The notes beneath the pieces are model-generated. The model was not told the DNA's origin. It was given only the letters and a program-made list of their open reading frames with translations, and did no database searches. From positions 1 through 64,000 of the forward strand of contig NZ_DAQC01000008.1 in assembly GCF_002502735.1 (NCBI RefSeq): a stretch of DNA of 64,000 nucleotides, given 5' to 3'. Origin of the DNA: Methanoregula sp. UBA64. GTDB taxonomy: Archaea > Halobacteriota > Methanomicrobia > Methanomicrobiales > Methanospirillaceae. The position numbers and the translations under genes were made by a program. Shown in pieces: positions 8,248 to 16,354 of the stretch; position 1 is the first letter of the stretch, and every line of letters begins with the position of its first letter.

Positions 8248-8508
8248 TTACGAGGGCAGCTCTTTCGTAAGGAAATAGAACGAACAGAGCGCCGCGACAA
8301 GGCCGGCAGCCGTCAGGACAAGCGATGCCGCGGACGGCAGGCTCACGCCGTTATAGGTCAGCACCTCTTTTACTAAAAACAGCCCGAATCCGAGGGCAAG
8401 GGGCCAGCCCCAGCGCTTTTTCTCGGTCACGGCCACACGGACCGCGTAGATCACTACGAGCAGGTCGATCCCGATCAGGATCGGCGGCAGCCATCCAGGA
8501 ACAATCAT
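8248..8508 (-). CDS. Small membrane protein downstream of sensor kinase
   Basis: About 86 residues from ATG 8508 (MIVPGWLPPILIGIDLL); the frame also stays open back into the kinase gene to 8622. Three hydrophobic helices: residues 5-20, 32-48 and 58-80, with the basic stretch TEKKRWGW between. It lies 84 bases after the sensor kinase on the same strand and may be co-transcribed, suggesting a role in the same membrane signalling event. Unknown family. Confidence 0.55.
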   Translation of the reverse strand: MIVPGWLPPILIGIDLLVVIYAVRVAVTEKKRWGWPLALGFGLFLVKEVLTYNGVSLPSAASLVLTAAGLVAALCSFYFLTKELPS

Positions 8509-8591
8509 CCTGTACCCGTTGTCCTTCCTGTACAAAAAGGCGTTCGTCTCCCCCACCGGGATGCACAAAAACAAAAAAATAAAAAAACGCT

Positions 8592-10247
8592 TTACCAGGT
8601 CCGGACCCGGACCGACCGCCACGCCGCGGGAGGTACCTGGATCTCGAACCGGGCCCCGTTCCCCGGTTCCCCGGTCTCGGCAATGGTTATCCCGGTCATT
8701 AAAAGAATGTCCCGGGACAGGGAGAGCCCGATACCGGTATGGCTGCCGTACCCGAACTCGAAGATCCGGGATTTTTCCCCGGTCTTTATGCCTTTGCCAT
8801 CGTCCTCAAAGACGATAACAAGGCTCCCGTCGGGCCCCGTTTTTGTGGAGACCTCGAACCGGGTGACATGGCCGCCGTGCCGGATCGCATTCTCAAACAG
8901 GTTGTACATCACCTTGAAGGCCAGCGGATCGGTATAAATCTCGACCGGGTCCACGTGTACCGTGAGCGCAATTCCTTCGTGAGGGAACGCCGCGATCCCC
9001 CGCTCGATCAGCGATTCGAGCGGCTGCCAGGCCGGCTCGTGGGACCCGATCTCCTGGTACTCCCGCGAGAACTGGAGGTGGCGGGAGATCTTCTCCATGA
9101 CCCCGTCGGCCGATGCAAGGTAGGCGACGATCCCGGGATCGGTGTTCTTTTCCCGGACCAGGTCAAGATAACCGGAAAGCGCGGTGAGGAGGTTCCCGAC
9201 GTCATGCCGGGTCATCTGGGAGAGGATGGAAATCTTCTCGTTGGCAAGCTTTAAGGAGACTTCCGCAGCCTTGCGGTCGGAGATGTCCCGGATGATGAGT
9301 ACAAACCCGGCGATCCGGCCGTAGGGGTCCCGGACCTGGGTCCCGGCAATGCTCCCGAACGTACAGGACCGCCGGGCAAGCCCGACCTCCAGATCGGTGA
9401 CCGATCCCTTCTCCAGAAGGGCCGATCGCAGGGTGGCACAGACCCCTGCGGGAAGAAACGATGCAATTGTCTGCCCGGGGAGATCCTCAGCGGGAACCCC
9501 GAGAATCTTTCCCGCCGCCAGGTTTGCGACAATAATCTTTCCGGCGGGATTTACCAGGATCACGCCCTCCGGGAGGGTGCGCAGGATCTCGGGGACTACC
9601 GTCTCGGGGCTCATGGAGAATAAGCCGTACTGCCGGATCGCAGATACGATCAGGATCGCAAAGATCATGCTGCCGACAAAGATCAGGTTCGGGAGATAGA
9701 TCCCCATACGGGGGAAAAGCATCGCCGAAAGGGCACCGCAGACAATAAGGCAGACGAGCCCGACGCAAACGAGCCCGTTCTGCCGCCGGGTCATCTCCTG
9801 CTCGGCCCGCTGCCACGCGATCATGGTTGCACCGGTCGCCCAGAGCATGATGAGGATCATGTAGATCCCGCTTGCCAGGTACACGCTGCTCGACAGAATC
9901 GGCACGTAGACCCAGCCGGTCCCGGGAATGTACTCCACGGAGAAGAACGCGTCCGTTAATGCGCCGGCAAGGGAGAAGAAGACCGCCGGAAGAAAGAGCA
10001 GCGCCCGCAGGGCCCACGACAGGGCATGATCTTTTGGCCAGCGGCCGGTAAACGTGATGATGAAATAGACGCAGACCGCCGTAGCAAGCGGCCAGAACGC
10101 GCTTGCATGGAGCCATAAAGAGAGCCCGTCGGCATTCCCGGCAGACCAGAGATGGTACTCCCCGAGCGCCCAGTAGGTAGCACCGATCATCATGGCAAAA
10201 AAGAGACGGTTGAGCCGGGACTGGCTGTTCTTTGCCAGAACATACAC
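8592..10247 (-). CDS. Sensor histidine kinase, 7TM-PAS-HisKA-HATPase, likely 5' frameshift
   Basis: 551 residues from GTG 10247. Seven hydrophobic segments (about 10-205), a PAS domain (215-325), phospho-acceptor MTRHDVGNLL (His348) and an ATPase domain with N-box NLFENAIRHG, EDDGKGIK and GIGLSLS. The coding signal continues upstream in frame through LLHLLILTCLLSAFVSLALG, clearly the first membrane helix, but no start codon exists there: the frame meets ATG-TGA near 10322. A GTG at 10323 gives MNPNE in the +1 frame, and removing one C near 10306 would join them. So the gene probably starts at 10323 with a one-base shift or assembly error. No response regulator is adjacent. Confidence 0.8.
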   Translation of the reverse strand: MYVLAKNSQSRLNRLFFAMMIGATYWALGEYHLWSAGNADGLSLWLHASAFWPLATAVCVYFIITFTGRWPKDHALSWALRALLFLPAVFFSLAGALTDAFFSVEYIPGTGWVYVPILSSSVYLASGIYMILIMLWATGATMIAWQRAEQEMTRRQNGLVCVGLVCLIVCGALSAMLFPRMGIYLPNLIFVGSMIFAILIVSAIRQYGLFSMSPETVVPEILRTLPEGVILVNPAGKIIVANLAAGKILGVPAEDLPGQTIASFLPAGVCATLRSALLEKGSVTDLEVGLARRSCTFGSIAGTQVRDPYGRIAGFVLIIRDISDRKAAEVSLKLANEKISILSQMTRHDVGNLLTALSGYLDLVREKNTDPGIVAYLASADGVMEKISRHLQFSREYQEIGSHEPAWQPLESLIERGIAAFPHEGIALTVHVDPVEIYTDPLAFKVMYNLFENAIRHGGHVTRFEVSTKTGPDGSLVIVFEDDGKGIKTGEKSRIFEFGYGSHTGIGLSLSRDILLMTGITIAETGEPGNGARFEIQVPPAAWRSVRVRTW

Positions 10248-10546
10248 GCCCAGCGCCAGGGAGACGAATGCGGAGAGCAGGCAGGTCAGGATCAGGAGAT
10301 GAAGAAGGTTCGTTGGGGTTCACATCCGTTCTTTTACGGCAGGCACACTACTGCCGGTGCAGAACCAGGGGATTCAAAAAGCGCAAGGGAAAAAATCCCG
10401 GTGTTTCGATCCACACATATGCCGGTTCAGAGTTGTCTGATATTATTTGTGAAAACGTAAATTCCTTTGTTTTTATTCACGGAGAATATAGATCTCATTA
10501 TATCACATGAGATACGTGACCTGCCTTCGGCAGGGGCTTACTTAAA

Positions 10547-10555
10547 AAAAAAGGA
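10547..10555 (-). terminator. Oligo-U terminator after universal stress gene
   Basis: On the minus strand nine T residues occur ten bases after the stop codon of the stress-protein gene, the usual archaeal intrinsic terminator. A CCTGCC/GGCAGG hairpin (10520-10534) lies just beyond it. Confidence 0.6.
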
Positions 10556-10564
10556 AACGCGGGA

Positions 10565-10996
10565 TTATTTGACCACGAGCACCTTGCAGGGCGCGGAACG
10601 GATAACCTCTTCTGCCACGCTCCCGAGAAGCAGGCGCTCAAAGCCCTTTTTGCCCTGCGTGCCGATCACGATCAGATCGATCCTTTTTGCCGCGGCATAC
10701 TTCACGATCTCTGCCGCGGGCCGGCCATCGAGGATCGATGTCGTTACCGGCATATCTCCGGCCAGCGTTTTTATCCGGTCGAATGCCTCGTCTGCCTCGG
10801 CCTTGATGATGCGGTAGGTATCGCCGATGGGCATATCCGCCGACATGGAAGAGAACGTTCCCATATCGATCACGTATACCGCATATACGGCAGCACCGAA
10901 CGCACGGGCAATTTTTATGCCTTCTTCCAGGGCCGGCCGGTTCTTCACCGAACCGTCCGTTGCGATCAGGATCCTGTCAACCAGTCCGTTCGTCAT
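10565..10996 (-). CDS. Universal stress protein, UspA family
   Basis: 143 residues with an intact ATP-binding signature: RILIATDGSV at the N-terminus and GTQGKKGFERLLLGSVAEEVIRSAPCKVLVVK, i.e. the G-2x-G-9x-G(S/T) motif. Such proteins bind ATP and form dimers; a physiological role in stress or transport regulation cannot be told from sequence. It lies directly downstream of the 14-helix MFS gene only by position (32 bases) and on the same strand, so the two may be one transcript. Confidence 0.93.
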   Translation of the reverse strand: MTNGLVDRILIATDGSVKNRPALEEGIKIARAFGAAVYAVYVIDMGTFSSMSADMPIGDTYRIIKAEADEAFDRIKTLAGDMPVTTSILDGRPAAEIVKYAAAKRIDLIVIGTQGKKGFERLLLGSVAEEVIRSAPCKVLVVK

Positions 10997-11028
10997 CTCC
11001 GGTTACCTCCAGTGTTACCAGATATTCC

Positions 11029-12852
11029 TTACTTGCGGCTCCTATCAGATACCTCTTGCGGATCGCGGGCGGGGATGGTGCCCGGCGGCACTGCGCCATC
11101 GGTCTCCTCTACATAGCGTTCGCCCCGCATCGCACAGAGGAGCGCGGCAAAGAACGAGACGCCGGCGCCGATATAAAACGAGAGCGCAACGGACGGCATG
11201 AACGCCCCGGCAAGCATGGTCGGGAACCACGTGCTCCCGGTAAGGAGCGCGATCGTTGCCGGGGCTACGGTGGCGATGACGGCCGGGGAGAGGCCGGCAA
11301 GGATCGTCTGAACCGGGTTGTAGCCGAGGAACGCGGCAAAAAGCGCGCCGGTCGGCGGGATCGAACCGAGCGCCGGAGCGAGCTGGCTGGCGTTTGCCGC
11401 GGCAAGCGACGAGGTGAGTGTCAGGGGGAAGGCGTTTGTCAGCCCCACGACGATGATCGTAAAGAACATGCCCATCGAGAGGACAAAGCCCGAGTTCATC
11501 AGGGTCGACATCATGCCCGAGGAGACCCCGCGATCCCCGGGGGGGACCGAGTTCATGATCGCCGCGGCATTTGGCGAGGAGAACATGCCGTTGCCTATCC
11601 CCATGATCAGAAGCGCGATCGCGAACGGAAGGTAATCGAAGTTGTAGGGCAGCACGGCGAGGATCAAAAACGAGATCCCCACGAGGATCATGCCGAGCGT
11701 GCTGATCCAGCGGGCGCCATACTTGTCGGAGATAATGCCCGAGAGCGGGCCCATCACCACAAAGCCGATGGTGAGCGGCAGCATGTACACCCCGGCCCAG
11801 AACGGCGTGGACTCGAAGCTGTAGCCGTGCAGGGGGAGCCAGATGCCCTGGAGCAGGATGATGAGCACGATCATGACGCCGCCCCGGGCAAGGGCCGACA
11901 TGAACCCGGCGGCGTTCCCGAACGCAAAGTTCCGGATCTTAAAGAGGTCCATCCTGAACATCGGGTCTTCCACCCGGGTCTCGATGACGGGGAACGCAAC
12001 AAGGAGCGCGAGCCCGACAGCGAGCGCCGCGATAACGAACGGATCCCGCCATCCCATTGCATCGCTGCCATAGGGGAGCAGGGCATAGGTGATCCCGATC
12101 AAAAAGATGGTCAGCCCGCCGATGAACGATAAGTTGCCCCAGATATCGATCTTCTGGCTCCGTTTCTGGTAGGCCGGCTCTTTGAGTTTCATAAACGCCC
12201 AGATTGTCCCGATGATACCGAACGGCACGCTGATCAAAAAGACGTACCGCCAGTGGTAGACCGCGAGGATACCGCCGATTAAAAGGCCGATGAACTGGCC
12301 GGCAAGGGCTGCTACCATGTTGAGGCCGAGCGCTTTTCCCCGCTCGTCGGGCGGGAACGCATCGGTGAGGATCGCGGCGCTGTTCGAGAAGATGAACGCC
12401 GCCCCCACGGCCTGGATGAGCCGGAAGACGATGAGCTCGATGGCCCCGGCATCCCCGGTATCCGGTGTGAGGAAGAGGAGGATCGAGCCGGCGGTAAAGA
12501 TCGCAAACCCGATGTTGTAGAGCCGGACCCGGCCGTACATGTCCGAGAGCCGCCCGAAGCTCAACAGCAGGGTGGCGGTCACGATCCCGTAGCCCATCAG
12601 GATCCAGAGCAGGTACTGGAAGGAGGTGAGCGGGTTGATGTTGATGCCGTTAAAGATCGCCGGCAGGGAGATGAGGAGGATGCTCCCGTTTACCGCGGCC
12701 ATGAACATGGCAATGGTCGTATTCGAGAGCGCTATCCACTTGTAGTGGGGATCCCGCACGGAGGGATCCGGTACCGGCTGCCCGGACACTTCATTGGTAT
12801 GCGGCTGTGCGTCCACGATAGTTACCGTCTCTTTGCAGTTCTTCCGGATCAT
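11029..12852 (-). CDS. MFS drug efflux transporter, 14-TM (DHA2/EmrB type)
   Basis: 607 residues from ATG 12852 (MIRKNCKETVT). Fourteen hydrophobic helices start near residue 40. The loop motif SFGRLSDMYGRVRLYNIGF (motif A between helices 2 and 3) and IQAVGAAFIFSNSAAIL (motif C region of helix 5) mark a proton-driven drug antiporter. The TATA-like TTTCATATAAA at 12868-12878 predicts a start of transcription near 12850, so a nearly leaderless message; this is why longer in-frame starts (12906, 12942) are rejected. It probably exports hydrophobic toxic compounds. The stress-protein gene follows. Confidence 0.9.
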   Translation of the reverse strand: MIRKNCKETVTIVDAQPHTNEVSGQPVPDPSVRDPHYKWIALSNTTIAMFMAAVNGSILLISLPAIFNGININPLTSFQYLLWILMGYGIVTATLLLSFGRLSDMYGRVRLYNIGFAIFTAGSILLFLTPDTGDAGAIELIVFRLIQAVGAAFIFSNSAAILTDAFPPDERGKALGLNMVAALAGQFIGLLIGGILAVYHWRYVFLISVPFGIIGTIWAFMKLKEPAYQKRSQKIDIWGNLSFIGGLTIFLIGITYALLPYGSDAMGWRDPFVIAALAVGLALLVAFPVIETRVEDPMFRMDLFKIRNFAFGNAAGFMSALARGGVMIVLIILLQGIWLPLHGYSFESTPFWAGVYMLPLTIGFVVMGPLSGIISDKYGARWISTLGMILVGISFLILAVLPYNFDYLPFAIALLIMGIGNGMFSSPNAAAIMNSVPPGDRGVSSGMMSTLMNSGFVLSMGMFFTIIVVGLTNAFPLTLTSSLAAANASQLAPALGSIPPTGALFAAFLGYNPVQTILAGLSPAVIATVAPATIALLTGSTWFPTMLAGAFMPSVALSFYIGAGVSFFAALLCAMRGERYVEETDGAVPPGTIPARDPQEVSDRSRK

Positions 12853-12867
12853 GTCATCCGGTGCCCA

Positions 12868-12878
12868 TTTATATGAAA
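12868..12878 (-). promoter_or_regulatory. TATA box of MFS transporter gene
   Basis: Minus-strand TTTCATATAAA, centred about 22 bases before the chosen ATG at 12852. The spacing fits a leaderless or near-leaderless transcript. Confidence 0.55.
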
Positions 12879-12942
12879 CACTAACCACGGGAGCATATAG
12901 TTTCATCGGGCATACTGTCCGCCCGGGGATCGTGAGGGGCAC

Positions 12943-13230
12943 AAGCGCCCCGGGGTGGGGGGGTCACGCTAAAATTTGTGTGACCCCCCTCACGCTGTAC
13001 CTGCATATCCGGTGCGGGATTGCCGACATTTTACGGCGGACAAATTCCGGGAGTACCGGGCATTTTGGATAAACTGGGGTGGGGGGTCACACCTTTTTTT
13101 AGCACGTGAGGAGTCGGGAAAATTTCCGGTGATAAAACAGGGTAAATACTCGCCCCGGGAGGACCGAAAAAACAGGGGGGGTCATGCCTTTTTTTGTGCG
13201 ACCCCCCCCTTTTTGCGGCAGCTGCACCGG
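12943..13230. repeat. Gene-free stretch with three GGGGGGTCAY palindromic repeats
   Basis: No gene is supported. Three related elements occur: GGGGGGGTCAC/GTGACCCCCCT (12957-12967/12980-12990, perfect apart from the end), GGGGGGTCACACC with only a weak partner (13081-13093), and GGGGGGGTC/GACCCCCCC (13175-13183/13200-13208) around a T7 run. The spacers are AT-rich. A similar unit occurs at 39786-39835. They can fold as hairpins on either strand and may also end transcription of the RNase III-like gene, which stops at 13231. Confidence 0.6.
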
Positions 13231-13932
13231 TCAGGCAGGATGCAGTAACCCGAGTGCTTCTTTTGCAGCATTCTGCCGGGCTTCTGCGGTACTTGACCCG
13301 GTCCCCGTGCCAAGGATGCGGCCCTTCTCATCGGAGACGCTGTACGTAAAGACCGGCTGGTGATCCGGGCCGGTCCGGGAGCGTTCCGCATAGACCGGGA
13401 CCGGCCGGCCGGACTGCTGGAAGTGTTCCTGGAGCCGGCCGATATAATTGGCAGACGGGTCGTAGGCTTCGATCTCCCCGGCAAGGAAGTCGCGGGCAAC
13501 AGATACGGCAGTAAAAAGGCCGGCACACGCGGAGATCGCACCGATGCACGCCTCGATCGCCCCGCCCCGGATCGCATCCCCGTATGCCTGCTGCTGCCCG
13601 ATGGCTGCCGGGACCAGCAGGGAGGTATCCACGCCTTTGTGCCCGGCAATGGCCGCAAGGGACTCGTTTGCCACCACCCCCATCTTTTGGGTCATCGTGC
13701 CTTCGTCACAGGCGGGATTGCCGGAGAAGAGCAGCCCGGCTGCGGCAAGGTTGAGGATCCGGTCGCCGAGGAACTCGTACCGCTGCCAGGCTTCCTTTGA
13801 GACCTGCCAGGCTGGATCATCCGAACCGGCCTTTTCGTTGTAATACCGGACGAACGCCGCGATCTTCTGCGCAACCGTGCAGCCGGGTCCGGACAGGACC
13901 GCGGCAAGTTCCTCTCGGGATCGATTGTCCAT
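13231..13932 (-). CDS. RNase III-like protein with dsRNA-binding domain
   Basis: 233 residues. An N-terminal RNase III domain (about 1-150) carries QRYEFLGDRILNLAAAGLLF, the family signature, and GGAIEACIGAI, the second active-site segment; residues 163-232 form a dsRBD ending TAEARQNAAKEALGLL. Compared with E. coli RNase III, Glu41, Asp45 and Glu117 are present (Glu53, Asp57, Glu127) but Glu38 is Gln50 and Asp114 is Gly124. RNase III is uncommon in archaea. It precedes nothing obvious functionally; cofC lies ten bases upstream on the same strand and is probably co-transcribed. Cleavage activity is uncertain because two metal-site residues differ. Confidence 0.82.
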   Translation of the reverse strand: MDNRSREELAAVLSGPGCTVAQKIAAFVRYYNEKAGSDDPAWQVSKEAWQRYEFLGDRILNLAAAGLLFSGNPACDEGTMTQKMGVVANESLAAIAGHKGVDTSLLVPAAIGQQQAYGDAIRGGAIEACIGAISACAGLFTAVSVARDFLAGEIEAYDPSANYIGRLQEHFQQSGRPVPVYAERSRTGPDHQPVFTYSVSDEKGRILGTGTGSSTAEARQNAAKEALGLLHPA

Positions 13933-13942
13933 ATAAAAAAGT

Positions 13943-14587
13943 TCAGGCTGACGGGGCGGGGGGCTGTTTTCGCTCCACCCCTACCCGGCCGTTCTCGGCA
14001 GTAAGGACAAAACCGAGGTCTTCCAGGTACTTCCGGCTCTTGCCGGTCCCGTGCGTCAGGAGCTCCACAAAGTCCTCTTTCTCGTCGATATCGGTGTGGA
14101 GCACAAACGAGTCTATCACTTCGCAGGAGAGGCCGGCCTCTTCTGCGATCTTTTTGTGCTTGAGGTAACTCATCCCGTAGTAATCGACATGGAACTTTGC
14201 CGGCTCTTTTAGGAAGATCACGTTCGTGCCCCCGCCCCGGCCGGGGACGATTGCCATATCGCTCTTTGTCGTAATCACCCGTTTTATCGCTGGGCCGGTG
14301 GCAAGCGGGAGATCGGCCATGATGATCAGGATCGAGCCCACGGACTGGGGGAGCACCTCGTTTAAGGTACCGCTTAAGTCCTTGTCGGGAATCGTGATCT
14401 GGATATCCTCGGAATCAAAAAGTTCGGTGGCAACGATCACGGGGCTGCAGTTTACGTCTTTTACTGCCGCAATCACATCCTCGAGCATTGCCCGGGCAAA
14501 CGCCTCCCGCTCCTCGGTCGAGAGCACACCGGAGAGCCGGCTTTTGGGTCCCGCGGGCTTAAAGGGGATGAGTGCATGGGGACACAT
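13943..14587 (-). CDS. cofC: 2-phospho-L-lactate guanylyltransferase (F420 biosynthesis)
   Basis: 214 residues. CofC activates 2-phospholactate with GTP for transfer to the deazaflavin Fo. The N-terminal nucleotidyltransferase signature IPFKPAGPKSRLSGVLS, the LIIMADLPL acidic motif and VPGRGGGTNVIFL are typical. F420 is the hydride carrier of methanogenesis. The other F420 gene here is cofG (16355). The C-terminal ~30 residues (QPPAPSA end) are an extension of low conservation. Confidence 0.94.
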   Translation of the reverse strand: MCPHALIPFKPAGPKSRLSGVLSTEEREAFARAMLEDVIAAVKDVNCSPVIVATELFDSEDIQITIPDKDLSGTLNEVLPQSVGSILIIMADLPLATGPAIKRVITTKSDMAIVPGRGGGTNVIFLKEPAKFHVDYYGMSYLKHKKIAEEAGLSCEVIDSFVLHTDIDEKEDFVELLTHGTGKSRKYLEDLGFVLTAENGRVGVERKQPPAPSA

Positions 14588-14715
14588 GTGATACGCTCAT
14601 ATGCGGGGCAATGTAAAAAAAGTGCTGATTCTCTTTTTGGAGCGGCAGCCCCGGCCCTGCAGCGCAGTAAAAAACGGCCGGGTTTAACAGGGTTGAGCGG
14701 CAAACCATACCGGTA

Positions 14716-15195
14716 ATGGACGATACTGCCTATACCGTAGAAAAACTCTCCTCCCGGCTCGTGGCCGGGATCGAACGGCGCACCTGCAATGCAGACGGCA
14801 GGAGCTTAAAAGACATCCCTGCATGCTGGCAGGATTACCTGTCGACAAAAGCGGTGGCCCGTACCCCCGACCGTGCCAAGCCCACGGTCATGTATGCGGT
14901 ATATTCCGGCTATACTACCGACTGGACCGGGGAATACTCGTACCTTCTGGGATGCGGCGTAACAAAAGCTGACAAACTCCCCAAAGACCTGGTGGCACGG
15001 GAGATCCCGGCACAAACGTATGCGCATTTTAAGGCGCAGGGACAGATGCCGGATGCGGTTGTCGGTACCTGGGCCGGGATCTGGGGCTCGGACCTGCCGC
15101 GGACGTACGTCTGCGATTTTGAGATCTACGATGCCCGGTTCACCGACAAGAACAAGCCCGAAGTCGATATCTACGTCGGGATAAAGGAAGAATAA
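14716..15195 (+). CDS. GyrI/AraC effector-binding-like domain protein
   Basis: 159 residues forming a stand-alone ligand-binding domain of the GyrI-like (bacterial transcription activator effector-binding) type: VMYAVYSGYTTDWTGEYSYLLGCGV and the C-terminal ...TYVCDFEIYDARF...VDIYVGIKEE match the SHS2-like repeat, with the acidic Glu in the pocket region. No DNA-binding domain is attached. Such proteins bind or hydrolyse small cationic drugs; the ligand is unknown. Convergent with the sensor kinase that ends at 15206. Confidence 0.75.
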   Translation: MDDTAYTVEKLSSRLVAGIERRTCNADGRSLKDIPACWQDYLSTKAVARTPDRAKPTVMYAVYSGYTTDWTGEYSYLLGCGVTKADKLPKDLVAREIPAQTYAHFKAQGQMPDAVVGTWAGIWGSDLPRTYVCDFEIYDARFTDKNKPEVDIYVGIKEE

Positions 15196-15205
15196 ACTCT
15201 TTTCT

Positions 15206-16240
15206 TTAAAGGCTCTCGTTCCGGTAGCACCCGGCCGGGATCCGGATCTCGAACCGGGCTCCCTTCCCGGGCTCCCCGGTCTCGGTAATCGTCATCCCGG
15301 TGAGGGCAAGGATCTCGCTTACTAAAAACAGCCCCCACCCGGTATGCTTGCCAAACCCGCGGTCGAAGAGACGCGGCTTGTTCTCTTTTGGGATCCCGAT
15401 ACCGTCATCCTCCACCACCAGGAGGGCCCCGCCGCTGTCTTCCTGCACGGAGATCCGGATCCGGGTAACGTGATCCCCGTGGCGGATCGCATTGTCCAGC
15501 AGCTGGCCGATGGCCTTTTCAAGCGCCGGATCGGCGTACACGGCTGCGTTCCCGCAGGACTCTTCGAGGGCAACGCTCCCCAGCGCCACCATCTCGCTGC
15601 CGCGGCGGACCGCGGATGCGATCGGTTCCCAGCGCGGCGGTTCGGCGGCAAGGTTCTGGTATTCCTTTGCGAACTGGAACTGGCGCCGGATCTTTTCAAG
15701 GGCGGTCCGCTCCTTCTCGATATAGGACTTCATCTGCGGATCGGTTGTCACCATCTCCAAAAGTTCGGTGTACCCGCTGACCGCCGTGAGCTGGTTTAGG
15801 ACATCGTGGCGCGTGACGCTGCCAACAAGGTTGAGTTTCTTTTCCAAAAACGCCACGAGATCGGCCTGGCGCCGGGCCGTGCAGACCTTGTCGATGAGGC
15901 AGGCAAGGGCCGGGTACCAGGCATCGACCGGGCCTTCCATGACCATGATCTCTGCGCGCCGGGTAACAGCCGTAAAAAAGACCCCGGGATCGTACGCCCC
16001 GGCAAGGATGATGACCGGGAGGCCGACTCCCTGCTCGCGCAGGTGCGTGAGGAATGCCAGGCCGTTCTGGCCCTCTTCATGGACGGCAATAACAACGGCG
16101 TCCGACTCCGCCAGGTGCCGGCTTATGGTGACTTCCTGCGCAGCAGACACCATGACGCGGAACTGCCCGGTACCGGCGAGGCGTTCGGTCAGGGCGGCGC
16201 TGCGGTCGGCCTTCGTATCGATACACAGGAGAGGGATCAT
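15206..16240 (-). CDS. Hybrid sensor kinase with degenerate receiver domain
   Basis: 344 residues, soluble. Residues 1-118 have a receiver-like fold (IPLLCIDTKADR start, then LPVIILAGAYD) but the segment DAVVIAVHEEGQNG lacks the phospho-acceptor Asp and the conserved Lys is replaced near VMEGP, so this is a pseudo-receiver. Residues 135-200 hold the dimerisation helix with SVTRHDVLNQL (His145), and the rest is an ATPase domain (LLDNAIRHG, VEDDGIGIP, GWGLFLV). The C-terminal part is strikingly similar to that of the kinase at 8592 (ITETGEPGKGARFEI), so they are paralogues. No response regulator is next to it. Confidence 0.87.
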   Translation of the reverse strand: MIPLLCIDTKADRSAALTERLAGTGQFRVMVSAAQEVTISRHLAESDAVVIAVHEEGQNGLAFLTHLREQGVGLPVIILAGAYDPGVFFTAVTRRAEIMVMEGPVDAWYPALACLIDKVCTARRQADLVAFLEKKLNLVGSVTRHDVLNQLTAVSGYTELLEMVTTDPQMKSYIEKERTALEKIRRQFQFAKEYQNLAAEPPRWEPIASAVRRGSEMVALGSVALEESCGNAAVYADPALEKAIGQLLDNAIRHGDHVTRIRISVQEDSGGALLVVEDDGIGIPKENKPRLFDRGFGKHTGWGLFLVSEILALTGMTITETGEPGKGARFEIRIPAGCYRNESL

Positions 16241-16293
16241 ATCGTATCACATCGAAGCATCCGTTCGTCTTACCATTCTATTCTTCTCCCTAT

Positions 16294-16302
16294 CGTATAA
16301 AA
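16294..16302 (+). promoter_or_regulatory. TATA box of cofG-purC
   Basis: CGTATAAAA about 53-61 bases before the cofG ATG. A start near 16325 would leave a leader of about 30 bases. Confidence 0.55.
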
Positions 16303-16354
16303 GACGCACCGGCCCCGCGAATTTTTAACATGTACAAAAGGGATACCCTGATCC

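Noticed and set aside
10960..12132. Plus-strand open frame (about 390 residues)
   Set aside because: Antisense to the MFS transporter; highly charged low-complexity composition.
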